Shown: in pieces, positions 35,366-45,984 of the stretch | Numbering within the stretch: position 1 is the first letter of the stretch | How the letters are laid out: every line of letters starts with the position of its first letter | Made by a program: the position numbers and the translations under genes | Origin: Flaveria trinervia | Taxonomy: Eukaryota > Streptophyta > Magnoliopsida > Asterales > Asteraceae | NCBI GenBank assembly: GCA_025506515.1 | Contig: CM046454.1 | Span: 36,878,503-36,942,502, forward strand | Direction of reading: 5' to 3' | Length of the DNA stretch: 64,000 bases | The notes under the pieces: generated by a model | Databases searched by the model: none | What the model saw: only the letters and a program-made list of their open reading frames with translations | Told to the model about the DNA's origin: nothing

Positions 35366-35842
35366 TTCGCGACAACGATCACACATCATACGTACATCAA
35401 GGTAATAGTTATTATCTTCTTTCATCATTCGTTTCGTACGTTTTGCAAGTTTTGCACATTTCGTACTTATTGCACTTTTCGTACATTTATTATCTTTTCA
35501 CTCTTATCAAGATCTTGTCATGTACTTAACCCCCCTCTTGAGCACAAAGCTATATCATCTAGGGTTAAGTGACAAGGACCCTATATCGCACGTATGGAGT
35601 AGTCACATAGACTAACTCCCACTGTGTGTGAACCCTTAAGGGTTAGCCAAAATCGCACACTGTAAACACGCAGTTGAGCTAACAACTCTCAATGATCTGT
35701 GAACCTCCTTTCATTTGCATTCAATTCGTTCATTATGTTCCACTTTCATTATCTTAAGTCATCCACTTTGTTAAGATAATACTTTACGTTCATTATCATA
35801 ATCACACCACATAAAGTCACCTCATAATGCGTAGTAAGGAAC
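34797..35842. repeat. Large imperfect inverted repeat in gypsy LTR
   Basis: 34797-35286 and 35378-35842 are reverse complements of each other at high similarity with small indels, separated by about 91 bases. Shared blocks include GGTGTGATTATGATAATGAA, GGAGGTTCACA and ACCTTGATGTACGTATGATG. The arms are two copies of the same LTR region in opposite orientation. Confidence 0.85.
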
Positions 35843-35964
35843 ATAAGAAAACATATCTTACATAAGCATAACATCATCATGCATCATCATAAACATCATG
35901 CATCATACATTCACATACATAAACATATGCATAACAAGCATAAGTCATCACGAAATATAATTGA

Positions 35965-36120
35965 TCCTCCGTGGGACAACAGGGGTTTGGGGGCGACAAC
36001 CCCTGACAGCGGGGTCGTAGGATAGTAGCCCCTAGTGGGGTCCAAGGGGCACGCCCCTGGCTGGGGTCCTAGGGGCAACAGCCCCTAGTGGGGTCCTAGG
36101 AGCACATTTTGTTATGGAAA
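35965..36120 (-). repeat. GC-rich palindromic words in gypsy LTR
   Basis: Units such as GGGGTCCTAGGGGC and CAACAGCCCCTAG recur every 25-35 bases. They are the only strongly GC-rich stretch in the window and could fold into stacked hairpins. Confidence 0.65.
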
Positions 36121-36339
36121 AATCAATCTTCCTGTTAAAACCTCTTAAAATCTTGGTTGTTTAAAATGTATATTTGGTATGCATTTCAAACCCCAAACTA
36201 GTTTACAACCTTTAAAATAAGGGATCTAGAACTCACCTAGACTCGATGAGTAACTTCTCAATCAAGTTTTCAAAACAATGGTCACACTACACAACCTGAA
36301 AATAAGTTAACACTCAAAGGAGTTAATTTCTGCCTAATT

Positions 36340-36600
36340 CGCTGCTAATTTCGCTACCAGATCAGCAGTTTCACTACTAGTTTCGCCAGCAGTTTTACTG
36401 CTAGTTCCACTGGCATATTCACTGGCAGTTTTGTTAGCATCTTCGCTGCAAGTTTCGCTGCCAGTTTCGCCCAACTTTTGTTGGATAACCATGTCAGTGA
36501 AACTACCTTCGAAACTATAGTTTCGTAGGAAGTTTTCATAGTTTCACCGGATGATTACGCAATTTCGCAGGATGAACCTTTAATTTCGTAGAACGGGCTG
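36340..36600 (-). repeat. GCGAAACT word array in inverted gypsy LTR
   Basis: On the minus strand the words GCGAAACT, GTGAAACT and GCGAAATT recur at intervals of about 12-25 bases, interleaved with GCCAG or GCTGG. The array lies downstream of the TATA box, so it would be transcribed. Confidence 0.65.
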
Positions 36601-37132
36601 AAAATTACGAACCAACCCATTTGACCCAAAAATTCAATCTTTTACATGCAGAACCTTGGTTTATCACCCAATAAGCTATATCTAAGCTTCTTACTTGTTT
36701 TCTTACACAAAAACATGAGTTTTGGCGAATCTTTGGCACTTTTAAAAACCCAAGCCCAAAAATTCAGGTTTAGATCAAAATAAAAGATTAAATGATGTTT
36801 CGTACCTGGATTGTGGTGTTTACTTATTCTTTGGATGCCCACGAATACCGATCTTCAATCTCGTGATCAACCGAGCCTTGAATCTTTAATTCTCTGCACT
36901 TTCTCTCTCTACACACTCTCTCTCTAGAATTAGGATGTTTAGTTGCAAATGAGAGTTGTTCAACCTGATCCGTTTATATATATTGGGCATTGTCGGGACC
37001 TTAAACTCACCAAACACATAACCGTGAGGTCTACTCGGTCCATACTCCATTACCCGCTTATTTTCTTTAAATAATCTTGGCTAAGCCCATTATTAGTAAT
37101 TGGCTTGTTTCGAATTTATTTCGGGCGTTACA

Positions 37133-37432
37133 AACGCTGACTTTATGTATTTTCCAGTTGGCGGGTAATGTTCCAGGGGATGACAGTGGCGGCTACTTGG
37201 CATATTTTGGATGGCATCCATTTTGTACAACGATAATGTTTTTGCATTGTAATGCGAACAAACGATATTTTGTAATCAATGTTGTATTATTTTGCAAAAT
37301 TGATTATTTATATGAAATGAAATAATTGTTTAAAATGATTCCGCTACAATGTTTTATTAAAATTAATGAAAATTATATGTTTTATGTGCGATGATTGACC
37401 AGTTGTAAGCGTCCCGGGAAGGGTGCCTTACA
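37133..37432 (+). repeat. Element G 5' LTR, terminal part
   Basis: The plus-strand LTR resumes with AACGCTGACTTTATG and ends GGGTGCCTTACA, four bases before the start of the PBS match. It is AT-rich in the middle. The short frame 37077-37325 is not a gene. Confidence 0.6.
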
Positions 37433-37435
37433 AGT

Positions 37436-37448
37436 TGGTATCAGAGCC
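37436..37448 (+). other. Element G primer binding site
   Basis: TGGTATCAGAGCC follows the LTR end and fits priming by initiator-Met tRNA, as in chromovirus-type gypsy elements. Confidence 0.75.
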
Positions 37449-37784
37449 AAAGTTTAAGTGAAATGGGTAAATTTTCAAAATAAATCTAAACTTAAACTGA
37501 AAATGGGACGAAAGGGGAGGGATGCCATTATGAGTAGTTGTGTGCCATAAGGTATTTTCTTAATGATTAACCGACATTATATGCGCATGTTATTTGATCT
37601 TTGTGCCTTTCGTAGATTTAGATACTGATGTAGTCAGTATAAGAAATGCTTGGGTTATGAAGAGTAAAGTAAGTGGCTAATCATAACTGCCCATTGTAAT
37701 TAGGGACTTACTATACTTAACATAAACTAAGCTATTCCTTTGAATGACTGTGTTGGTGTTTGAATCTTATAGTGTTTTTAGAGG

Positions 37785-38214
37785 ATGGTCGGTAGTATAT
37801 CGTCAAAGGCTTCACGAGGTGGAGGTCGTGGTGGACGTGGTACTAGACCACGGGTCAGGGAGGGAGACCACGATCTGAAGAGGTGGTTCATGAAGAACCC
37901 GAGACCCCTCATCCAGAGGCTGGGGATAAGAGTGCTAACTTGAGATCCTCAGTGAAGAAGTCTGTTGTGGAGGAGGTGCACCAAGTCATGCTGATGATCT
38001 TACCGTCTGTGGTGACCAAAGTGATTAAGGTTGTGAGAGAAGGAGAAAGGACGGAAAGGAGTAGGCCTACAGGCAAAGGGGGACAACCCGAGACTAAGAC
38101 GGTTGTCTCTACTGATAAAGAGGAAGAGGAAGAGTCTGTGCCTAAGGCAACACGAGGCTGTAACTACGAGGCATTTCAAAAATGCAAGCCCCTACCTTTG
38201 ATAGTAATGGAACT
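37785..38214 (+). pseudogene. gag: Element G gag, 5' part
   Basis: The ATG at 37785 opens MVGSISSKASRGGGRGGRGT, a Gly/Arg-rich start common in gypsy gag. A shift near 37880 moves the frame to a segment with KKSVVEEVHQVMLMILPSVV and a charged stretch, then RGCNYEAFQKCKP, the conserved entry to the capsid domain. Another shift follows within the last 30 bases. Element D interrupts the gene at 38215, after the text GAACT. Only about 140 codons of gag are in the window. Confidence 0.65.
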
Positions 38215-38925
38215 TGTTGGACCAAAAGAACCAATGAGCCAGATCAGAAAAACCTTTAAGTCCCACAGACATCAAAACAACTGAAGTGATCTACAACTGC
38301 TGAAGACAAAGTCTGAAGATAAGTCTGAAGACAACTGCTGAAGATAAAGTCTGAAGACAAAGTCTGAAGACAACTGCTAAAGACAAAGTCCGAATACAAA
38401 GTCTGAAGACAACTGCTGAAGACAAAGTCTGAAGATCAAGTTCTCAGAAGTTGTCACAACAGCTGAAGTAGTTCTCTTCAGTAGTTATGATGGTTTACAT
38501 TTCAGTAGTTTGTAATCATTAGCTTTATGTTATGTAAAACATCTGAAGTTCTTATACTTCAGATGTTATAACTTCAATAGTTGTAATGTTAGTTTATACT
38601 TAGCTTTTAATGAAGGTGTCCTCAGTTGTTGTGGACATCTTTAGTAGTTTAGTTTATTTTCAGTTGTTTGTATAAATCAGTTAGATGTCACTATCAAGTG
38701 ACGTCAGCTGATGTCACATTCCTTATAAAAGGAATGTTGACCTAATTTCCCCCTACGGGAAGTTTGTGCATGAATGAAAACATTCTTTTTGCAGAAAACT
38801 CTCTCTCTATAACTGCTACTGTTTAATTGAATACTCATATTATTCTTGCTAGAATTTCGTCTAATTCGTGTGCTATTCCGCTGCAAATCCTAATCTATTG
38901 ATCAAACTAGATCTCGATCCCTTCA
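38215..38925 (+). repeat. Element D 5' LTR
   Basis: TGTTGGACCAAAAGAACC to CGATCCCTTCA, 711 bp. Tandem words CTGAAGACAAAGT and AACTGCTGAAG run from about 38280 to 38440, with ACTGAAG/CTTCAGTAGTT words after them. A TATAAAA box at 38724-38730 is flanked by the inverted repeat CATTCC/GGAATG. Confidence 0.85.
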
Positions 38926-38927
38926 AA

Positions 38928-38939
38928 TGGTATCAGAGC
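38928..38939 (+). other. Element D primer binding site
   Basis: TGGTATCAGAGC lies two bases after the LTR end. Confidence 0.85.
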
Positions 38940-39156
38940 GGGTTAATCATTGATCGATTTAACAATTGATCATTGAAACTGTTCTTTTGATATCTTAGTT
39001 TGATCGAATTAGCAAATTTGCAAGAATTAGTTATAGAGTTTGTTTTTCTGTTGCTTCCTGTGAATCAATTTGAGATTCTTCTTGTTTCAAACTGTGTTGT
39101 TGAGTTTTTGAGTTAGATCTGTTAAACTCTTATTGAACCTATTTGAATTGGTGAAA
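38940..39156 (+). other. Element D 5' leader
   Basis: An untranslated, AT-rich stretch between PBS and the gag ATG at 39157. No repeats stand out. Confidence 0.5.
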
Positions 39157-40620
39157 ATGGCTGCATCAATCAATGATCCTCACAATACTGGCTCCTCAAA
39201 AAAGCCTCTGATGCTTGTTAGGAGTGAGTACAACATAAGTCAATGACGAATGCTCCATCACCTGTCTGTTAATAGTTCAGGTTGTTGGAAATCTATGGTT
39301 CATGGACCATATAAGCCTATGGTGAGTAATCCGAAAACCAATGAAATGATTCCGATGAAGAAAGAGCAATATTCAGATGAAGATCTAAAACTGTTTGAAA
39401 TTGATGCTAAAGCCCATGGAATTTTTGCCATGGCACTGCCTAATGAAATCTATTCTGGACTTTTGCATCATGAATCTGCTCATGACCTCTGGGTTGCTCT
39501 GAAAGAACAATTTGGAGGAACTGATGAGGTCTTAGCAAACAATAGAGAAATCCTTGCCCAGCAATATGAGACATTCTCTCATAAAAAGGGTGAGTCACTT
39601 ACTCAACTGTTTGAGCGATTCTCTTGTTTGATATCTGAGTGGAAAATGGTTAAACATGAATATACAAATAGTCAAATGAACAACAGATTTCTCAAATCCC
39701 TGCCTGAGAGATGGGACACATATACCATTGTCCTACGCTCCAGTGCAAATCTAGATAATCTATCTCTCACCCAACTTCATGGGAAAATGCTAACATTTGA
39801 AATAGATATAGAACAGAAAAGAAAACTGACTTCATCTGGGAAGCTCACTGATGATTTTGTACCAGGGAATACTACTCTGGTTGGTCATGAGTCAGAATAT
39901 GCTATATCAGAAAGTTCCTATGATGAGCATATTAATTTCTCTTCAAATAGTGGAGATCATGCTTTTGCTGGTATTGATTGTAATTCTGGATGTAATAGTG
40001 ACAATCTGTGCTTTTTGATGGATGATTTGAAAGGAGATGCTGATGATGATTTGGAAGAGATGGATATCTTGAGCCAAATGGCATTAGTTAATATCAGATC
40101 TCAAAAACTTTACAAAAGGACAGGTAGAAAATTCCCTGGTCTCTCTGGAAAAACCAAAGTTGGTTTTGACATGAGCAAGTTGAGGTGTCACAAGTGCCAT
40201 AGACTTGGACATTTTGCAAGAGAGTGTAGATCATCTGGATCTAACTCTTCTGCACCCTTTGTGACCTTTCCAGCAATAATTCACAAAACAAAGGGCAACA
40301 TTCTACCAGGGTCATCATTCACAAAATCAATCTCCTGCATATTTTGTTCCTCAAGGTCAAATGCCATATCCTTATCCCTGTTTTTACATGCCACAGTCCA
40401 ATCAGGTTCCTGTACCCATAGCTCAACAATCACATGCCCTACCTGAGCCTCCACCATCTCAATCAAGTCAACAATCAATCTCAATCTCAATCTCAATCAC
40501 ATCAAAGTTTTCACTCCTGGTGTTGTTGACTAGAGTAGTTTACCAGATGATGTTCTGGTTATTCTAAACAAATGTTTCTGGTGCTGGTCAACATGGTGGT
40601 GAAAATCCTTTTGGAAATCT
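39157..40620 (+). pseudogene. gag: Element D gag
   Basis: The ATG at 39157 starts MAASINDPHNTGSS, equivalent to the E start. A TGA at 39244-39246 replaces an Arg codon of E. The frame then stays open from 39250 to 40446 (398 codons), the best gag frame of this copy. It covers the capsid-like domain (GILAMAL-type motif as GIFAMALPNEIYSGL, about 39420) and an intact zinc knuckle CHKCHRLGHFAREC (about 40186-40227). A shift near 40270 ruins the Gln/Pro-rich tail. Gag would bind and package element RNA in cytoplasmic particles. Confidence 0.8.
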
Positions 40621-40624
40621 TGCT

Positions 40625-42080
40625 CTTATGGCTCTGGAGTCTACTGGTGGTTCAAGCTCAAATGCTTCATCATCACAGGTACCACAAGTATCTTCTGAGG
40701 CTAAGGCCAAGTTGTGTTCTGAGTCATGCATAGCTGCTTTTGCCTCAATTAGGAAGCAAATGTAGCTTTAATTAATCAAAATCTTGACCTAGAGAAAGTG
40801 ATTTCCAAAAGAAAAGCTGAGTTTGAGTCTATTTTAAAAGAAAAGATGATGAGATTTGCAAATTAAAATACCAAATCACTAATGAAAAGGCTAAGGTAGA
40901 GGTCATTTTAGAAAATCACAAGAGTCTCAAAGAAACACTTGTAGCTACTCAAGTGGAGTGTGAACGCTGGGTAACATCTTGCAAGGGGTTTGAAATGCTT
41001 CTCAGTAAGCAAACTACTTCAAATGTGAAGTTTGGGATTGGATATAATCACACTGAACCTCCTACAGATTTTACTCCCAAGACAGAAGTAAAATCTGAAG
41101 GTCAAATCAATTCCCAAACCATATCATCATGTGTCTCATCCTCAAGTGATAATGTACAATCAAAGGATGAAGTCAGTAATAGTACCTTAGCTAATCAGAT
41201 GCTGATGGTCTTAGTGCTGATGAACACATGATCAAAGAAAAGCTGAGCACTTCAGGTGTTGTCTCACAAGGTACTCAAAGTACTGAAGAGCAAGTAACAA
41301 CACATGAAGAACATTTCAAACCAAGTGGAACCAAACATGGTTTGACAACTGCTGAAGAGTCTATCAGAAATCCAAATGTACTGATAGAAAAATTTTGAAG
41401 AGCAAGTCTTCAGTTGTTACAAATCCTTCAGTCTTCACATAAGTACTGAGAGGAAGAAAGTACTGAAGAACACACCTTCAGTAGTTTCATCTTCTTCAGC
41501 AGCTGATCAACAGAAGATGAAGAAAAAGCCATGTGAAAATGTGGTCTATTCAATCATCTCACTGATGAATGTTGGTACAGAAAGGGTTCCAAATTAACAA
41601 GGATAAAATCATTTAAAAAGAAATTAAAAATGAAAGCTGAATTTGAAACCAAGTTTGTGCCACAAACATCTCAACCTGATAAACCAAAGTCTTCACAAAA
41701 ATCTAAATAGAAGAAGAGGTTTATCATAAAACAGCTGAAAATATCCTCAAGGAGTATCAAAACAACAGACTAAGTCTGTGTCTTTCAAAAAGGAGGACAT
41801 GGTGTATCACAGGAACCATTCAAAACAAGTACTGATGTGTCTGCTGAACTGAAGGCTTTAACAACCAATCAGACATAGCTTGTTATGATGGTTCAACATC
41901 TGTTGGGGAGAGTTAACCAAATAGATGTACCTATGATTAAACCACTGAAAAGGAAAACTAAGCCAAATCAAAGGAATCCTTTTCAGCACCATCTCCATCT
42001 TCAAAGGCTGTTAATCATGACAAATCAGTTAGTATAAAACTGTTGATGAGAACAGACCCAAAACCAAAAGGTTTGGGTCT
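40625..42080 (+). pseudogene. Element D gag-pol linker
   Basis: Broken pieces match the E linker in order: a Ser-rich start (SSNASSSQVPQVSSEAKAKL, about 40660), a charged helical segment, then 40953-41231 with KGFEMLLSKQ and FGIGYNHTEPPTDFTP. A second CCHC-type region near 41530-41580 is spoiled by a base loss. Near 41230-41520 the text repeats GTACTGAAGA-like words within the reading frame region. Confidence 0.6.
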
Positions 42081-42119
42081 CAAAAGCTAACTAGTTGTTG
42101 TGATATATGCAGGGTTCTT

Positions 42120-42345
42120 CAACATGCCATAAAGCATATGGTATGTGGACAGTGGAGGATCTATGCATATGACGGGGAGCAGATCTCTTCTTCATGACTA
42201 CTCTCAAGGAAAGAAGGGATTTGTATCTTTTGGTAATGATGCTAAGGTTACATCATTAGCAAAGGCTTTGTTTCAAATGGTGAAATAAGGTTTGATGATG
42301 TCAACCATGTGGAGAATCTCAAGTACAATTTGTTGAGTGTCAGTC
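42120..42345 (+). pseudogene. pol: Element D protease remnant
   Basis: WYVDSGGSMHMTGS at about 42140 is the copia aspartic protease site, with DSG intact. Downstream FVSFGND is followed by a frame shift near 42246, after which NLKYNLLSVSQMCDKGHVAL resumes at about 42310. Confidence 0.75.
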
Positions 42346-43500
42346 AAATGTGTGATAAAGGGCATGTTGCACTTTTCACCAGTCAGAACTGTCGAATTCT
42401 GTCTTTCAATGTTTTAAATATGATTGACAAGATATTGGATGAACATACTCTCCTGAAAGTCAACAGGATTGGAAGAGTATATGCCTTAGACTTATCAAAG
42501 AAAATTGATCTAAAAGGCCATCCATGTCTGTTCTCTAAGGCCTCCCTCAAAATCTGAGCTTTGGCACAGAAGGCTTGGTCATGTGAACTTAGAAACATGA
42601 ACCAGCTGATCCTTCATGGCTTAGTGAGAGGTCTGCTATAAAGGAGTTCAAATGTGATGATAACTGCTCTGCTTGTTTAAAAGGAAAGCAACATAAAGTA
42701 TCATTCCCTCCAATACAAGAACCAAAGTCCACTGCCTGCTTGCAATTACTGCATATGGATCTTTTTGGTCCAGTAAGAATGATGAGCATGGCAAAGAAAA
42801 AATACTGTCCGGTAATTGTGGATGATTATTCCAGATTTGTATGGACCTTCTTCTTACATTCAAAAGATAAGGCTGGTCAAATTATCATCTACTTTGTGTT
42901 GCATGTGGAAAAGCAGTATTCTCTTTCTGTCAAGTGTGTGAGGAGTGATAATGGCACAGAATTTAGAAATCATACACTTGATGAATTTTATTTCTCTAAG
43001 GGAATCAAGAGGCAATTTAGCATTCCTAGAACTCCTGAACAAAATGGAGTGGTGGAGAGAAAGAACAGGACCCTTATTGAAGCTACAAGGTCAATGTTGG
43101 CTCATTCTGGTTTGCCACTAACCTTTGGGCTGAAGCTGTTAACACAGCTTGTTATGTGCAAAATAGAGTATTGATAAATCAAAGGTTGATGAAGACTCCT
43201 TATGAAGTGTTACATCATTTGGCTCCTCTGATTTCCTTCTTTAGAGCATTTGGGTGTCCCTGTTATATTCTCAACACAAAGGATCCACTTTAGAAGTTTG
43301 AATCAAATGTGGATGCAGGGTACTTTGTTGGGTATTCCTCTACTTGCAAGGCATACAGAGTTTTTAATTGCAGATCAAAGTTTGTAGAAGAAACCTTGCA
43401 TGTAAAGTTTAATGAATCTCCTAAAGGAGAAAATCCCACAAAACCCTGTGGAGTTTTGATCTGGACATACTGCAATATGTTCCTTATCAGTCTCCAAATG
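42309..43500 (+). pseudogene. pol: Element D integrase
   Basis: Motifs in order: CDKGHVALF (42350), the zinc-binding region with HRRLGHVNL disrupted by a shift near 42550-42590, CSACLKGKQHK (about 42665), LLHMDLFGPVRM with the first catalytic Asp (about 42745), VRSDNGTEFRNH with the second Asp (about 42937), and PRTPEQNGVVERKNRTL with the catalytic Glu (about 43026). The piece 42740-43174 is open for 144 codons and keeps all three catalytic residues. Shifts near 43120 and 43250 and a TAG near 43292 break the C-terminal part, which ends GYSSTCKAYRVFNC (about 43330). Confidence 0.8.
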
Positions 43501-43779
43501 TTGCAGGTTCTGTGAATCCATCATCTTCTACAACATGTTATCTATCTGTTGGTATAAATGCAAGTTTTAGTGATCAACTGCCTGAGTCTACTAAACTTGA
43601 TGTTCTTGTAGCTTCAGCAGTTCCATCCACAACAAATGCTGATGAGATCTCTGAATCCTCTACTTCATTTGAATTATCATCTCATTCTAGGTTTCAAGAA
43701 TTGGATCACCATCTGTTGCTGTTGAATCACCTACAAACACTTGCACAAATCTTATTGAGTATCAAGAACTAAAGAATCA

Positions 43780-44625
43780 TCCCATGTCTCAGATCATGGT
43801 GACATCAATGCTGGTGTTTCAACCAGAAATCAACTGTCCAACTTTTGCTTCTATGCTCTCTTCATCAGTCAGCAAGAGCCAAGAATTATCATATTGCATT
43901 AAGAGACAATGGATGGGTTGAAGCTATGCAACTTGAGCTTCTTCAGTTTCAAAAGCAGCAAGTGTGGGAACTGTTCCTCTTCCCTAAGGTAAGTGTGCCA
44001 TAGGCACTAATGGGTGTTTAGGAATAAAACTGATGAAAAAGGCCAAATTGTCAAGAACAAGGCCAGACTGGTTGTACAGGGGTTTTCACAAGAAGAAGGT
44101 ATTGATTATGATGAAACCTTTGCCCCTGTAGCCAGACTGGAAGCAATCAGATTGTTTTTAGCTTATGCTGCTTTTCGTAATCTTAAAGTTTTTCAAATGG
44201 ATGTCAAAAGTGCATTCTTATATGGTAAAATAAAAGAAGAAGTTTATGTGTGCCAACCACCAGGTTTTGAAGATCATAAACATCCAGATTGGGTGTATAA
44301 CTTGATAAGGCTCTTTATGGGCTAAAACAAGCACCCAGAGCCTGGTATGACACACTGTCTAACTTTCTTCTTCAAAATAATTTCACTAGAGGCTACATAG
44401 ATAAAATTTGTTCATTAAGAAAGTAGGCATGCATAAACTCCTTGTTCAAATTTATGTTGATGATATTATTTTTGCATCCTCTGATCCACAGTTGTGTGAT
44501 GCCTTACTAAGTTGATGCAACAAAAGTTTGAAATGAGTGCCATGGGAGAATTACAGTTCTTTCTGGGGTTGCAAATCAAACAAAAGGTTGATGGAAATTT
44601 CATTCATTAGTCAAAATATACAAAG
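43780..44625 (+). pseudogene. pol: Element D reverse transcriptase
   Basis: It contains RLVVQGFSQEEGIDYDET (about 44070), FAPVARLEAIRLFLAYAA (about 44118), QMDVKSAFLYGKI with the first catalytic Asp (about 44193), QPPGFED (about 44255) and QIYVDDIIFASS with the catalytic pair (about 44448-44480). The open piece 44014-44325 is followed by single-base losses near 44300, 44410 and 44500, so the gene is inactive. It follows integrase after a Ser/Pro-rich linker (43500-43775). Confidence 0.82.
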
Positions 44626-45396
44626 GATTTATTGAAAAAGTTTGATTTACAAAACTGTAAGCCCTGCTCTACTCCCATGTGCAGCACCACACAACTGGAT
44701 GCTGATCAGAAAGGTAAAGCAGTTGATGAAACTCTTTACAGATGTATGATTGGTTCCTTGATGTACCTTACAGCTTCTAGACCAGACATCATATTTGCAA
44801 CTGGTGTCTGTGCTAGATTTCAGGCTACACCTAAAGTATCCCATATGATTGCAGTCAAAAGGATCTTTAGATATCTGCAAGGAACTCAATCTCTAGGACT
44901 TTGGTATTCCACTGGGCACTCTTGAAAATTAGTTGCTTTCTCTGATAGTGACTATGCAGGGTGTAAATTAACCAGAAAATCAACCTCTGGTGGATGCCAA
45001 TTTCTAGGCAACTGTTTAGTTTCTTGGCAGAGTAAGGAAAAAACTTATGTTGCTACATCCACTGCTGAAGCAGAGTACATTGCTGCTACAAGTTGTACAT
45101 CTCAGGTACTCGGGCTTCAGAATCAATTACTAGATTATGACATTACATAGACTAAGACTCCTTTACTGATGAATAGTGCTTCAGCTCTTTGTATTGTTAA
45201 GAATCCTGTCCAGCATTCTAGGACCAAACATATTGAGATAAGACATCATTTTATCAGGGATTGTTATGAAAAAGGTCTGATTGATCCAAAGTTTGTTCCT
45301 AGTGCTGATGAGCTTGCAGATATATTTACTAAGCCTTTGGACAGTGCAACTTTTCAAAATCTAGTGCTAAGGCTTGGTATGCTACAGCTTGAATAA
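44626..45396 (+). pseudogene. pol: Element D RNase H
   Basis: From MYLTASRPDIIFATGVCARF (about 44760), SDSDYAGCKLTRKSTSGGCQ (about 44940) and STAEAEYIAATSC (about 45055) to HIEIRHHFIRDCYEKGL and ADIFTKPLD, ending LRLGMLQLE with a TAA at 45394-45396. The metal-binding Asp and Glu positions visible in E are kept. A TGA near 44924 and a TAG at about 45149 break it. Confidence 0.82.
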
Positions 45397-45984
45397 TTTG
45401 ACAACTACTGATGATCTCAGCTCATAAGTACTGATGAGCATCAGTATACAGCTGTCACAAATAAGTACTGAAGTTATTTTATCTTCAGCATTTTTCATAA
45501 CTACTGAAGACTAAATTCCTTAAAGTACTGAAGTACTTTATCTGTTGCAAAGTACTAAAGTGGTTACAACTACTAACGTATGTTCTAACAAATAAGTACT
45601 GATGACCAATGAAACATCTGAAAATCAGATAATCTGCTGAGTAAGTGTTAAGGTCAAATGAAACAACTGAGATATGTGAATTGACGATAACAACTGATGA
45701 GTAGTTTTATTCTTCAATTGTTTTAAATAACTATTGTTTCGTATCCAAACAACTGAAGCCAAACCAAGTCTTCAGTAGTTTTTCAACTACTGATAACAAA
45801 CACCAAGTCTTCAGTTGTTTACAACATCTGAAAGTTAAAACCATGTCTTCAGTCGTTTTCTAACAACTGATGACTAAAACCAAAACTTTCAGCTGTTTTC
45901 TTTCAGCCATTTCATAACCTATAAATACCTAACCGTAACTTCAAACTTTTCATAAATTGGTTTCCGAACGTTCATCTCCCATTA
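45397..45984 (+). promoter_or_regulatory. Element D putative internal promoter for ORF3
   Basis: This 588-bp noncoding spacer contains more than fifteen words such as ACTACTGA, AGTACTGAAG and TCTTCAGTAGTT. They resemble those in the U3 of this LTR family more than any coding sequence. The array is followed by TATAAATA at 45920-45927 and the ORF3 ATG at 45985. The arrangement mimics a U3 (word array then TATA). Stops in every frame make readthrough from pol unlikely. Confidence 0.5.
45920..45927 (+). promoter_or_regulatory. TATA box upstream of element D ORF3
   Basis: TATAAATA sits 58 bases before the ATG of ORF3. Element E has TATATATA about 72 bases and the H-family copy TATAAATA about 117 bases before the same gene. 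Confidence 0.5.

Larger units (their letters stand above)
35366..37132 (-). repeat. Inverted gypsy LTR lacking its 3' end
   Basis: On the minus strand this begins TGTAACGCCCGAAATAAATTC at 37132, a typical gypsy LTR start, with a TATATATAAA box at 36973-36984. It contains GCGAAACT words (36590-36340) and GC-rich palindromic words (36120-35965). It stops at 35366 without reaching a normal LTR end (no TG in the window sense), so about 300 bp of its 3' end is absent. It interrupts the plus-strand G LTR. Confidence 0.6.
33627..38214 (+). mobile_element. Element G: Ty3/gypsy (Tekay/Del-like chromovirus) 5' end
   Basis: A long LTR (33627-37432, containing an inverted LTR piece), a PBS and the start of gag are present on the plus strand. 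The gag text GCNYEAFQKCKP is the pattern found near the start of the capsid domain in Tekay/Del-type gypsy elements. Element D is inserted at 38215 and the remainder of G is not seen after D, because D's 3' side is joined to another element. Confidence 0.65.

Noticed and set aside
37077..37325. 82-codon frame resembling a small secreted protein
   Set aside because: It spans the junction of the inverted LTR and the end of the G LTR, so it is chance sequence.
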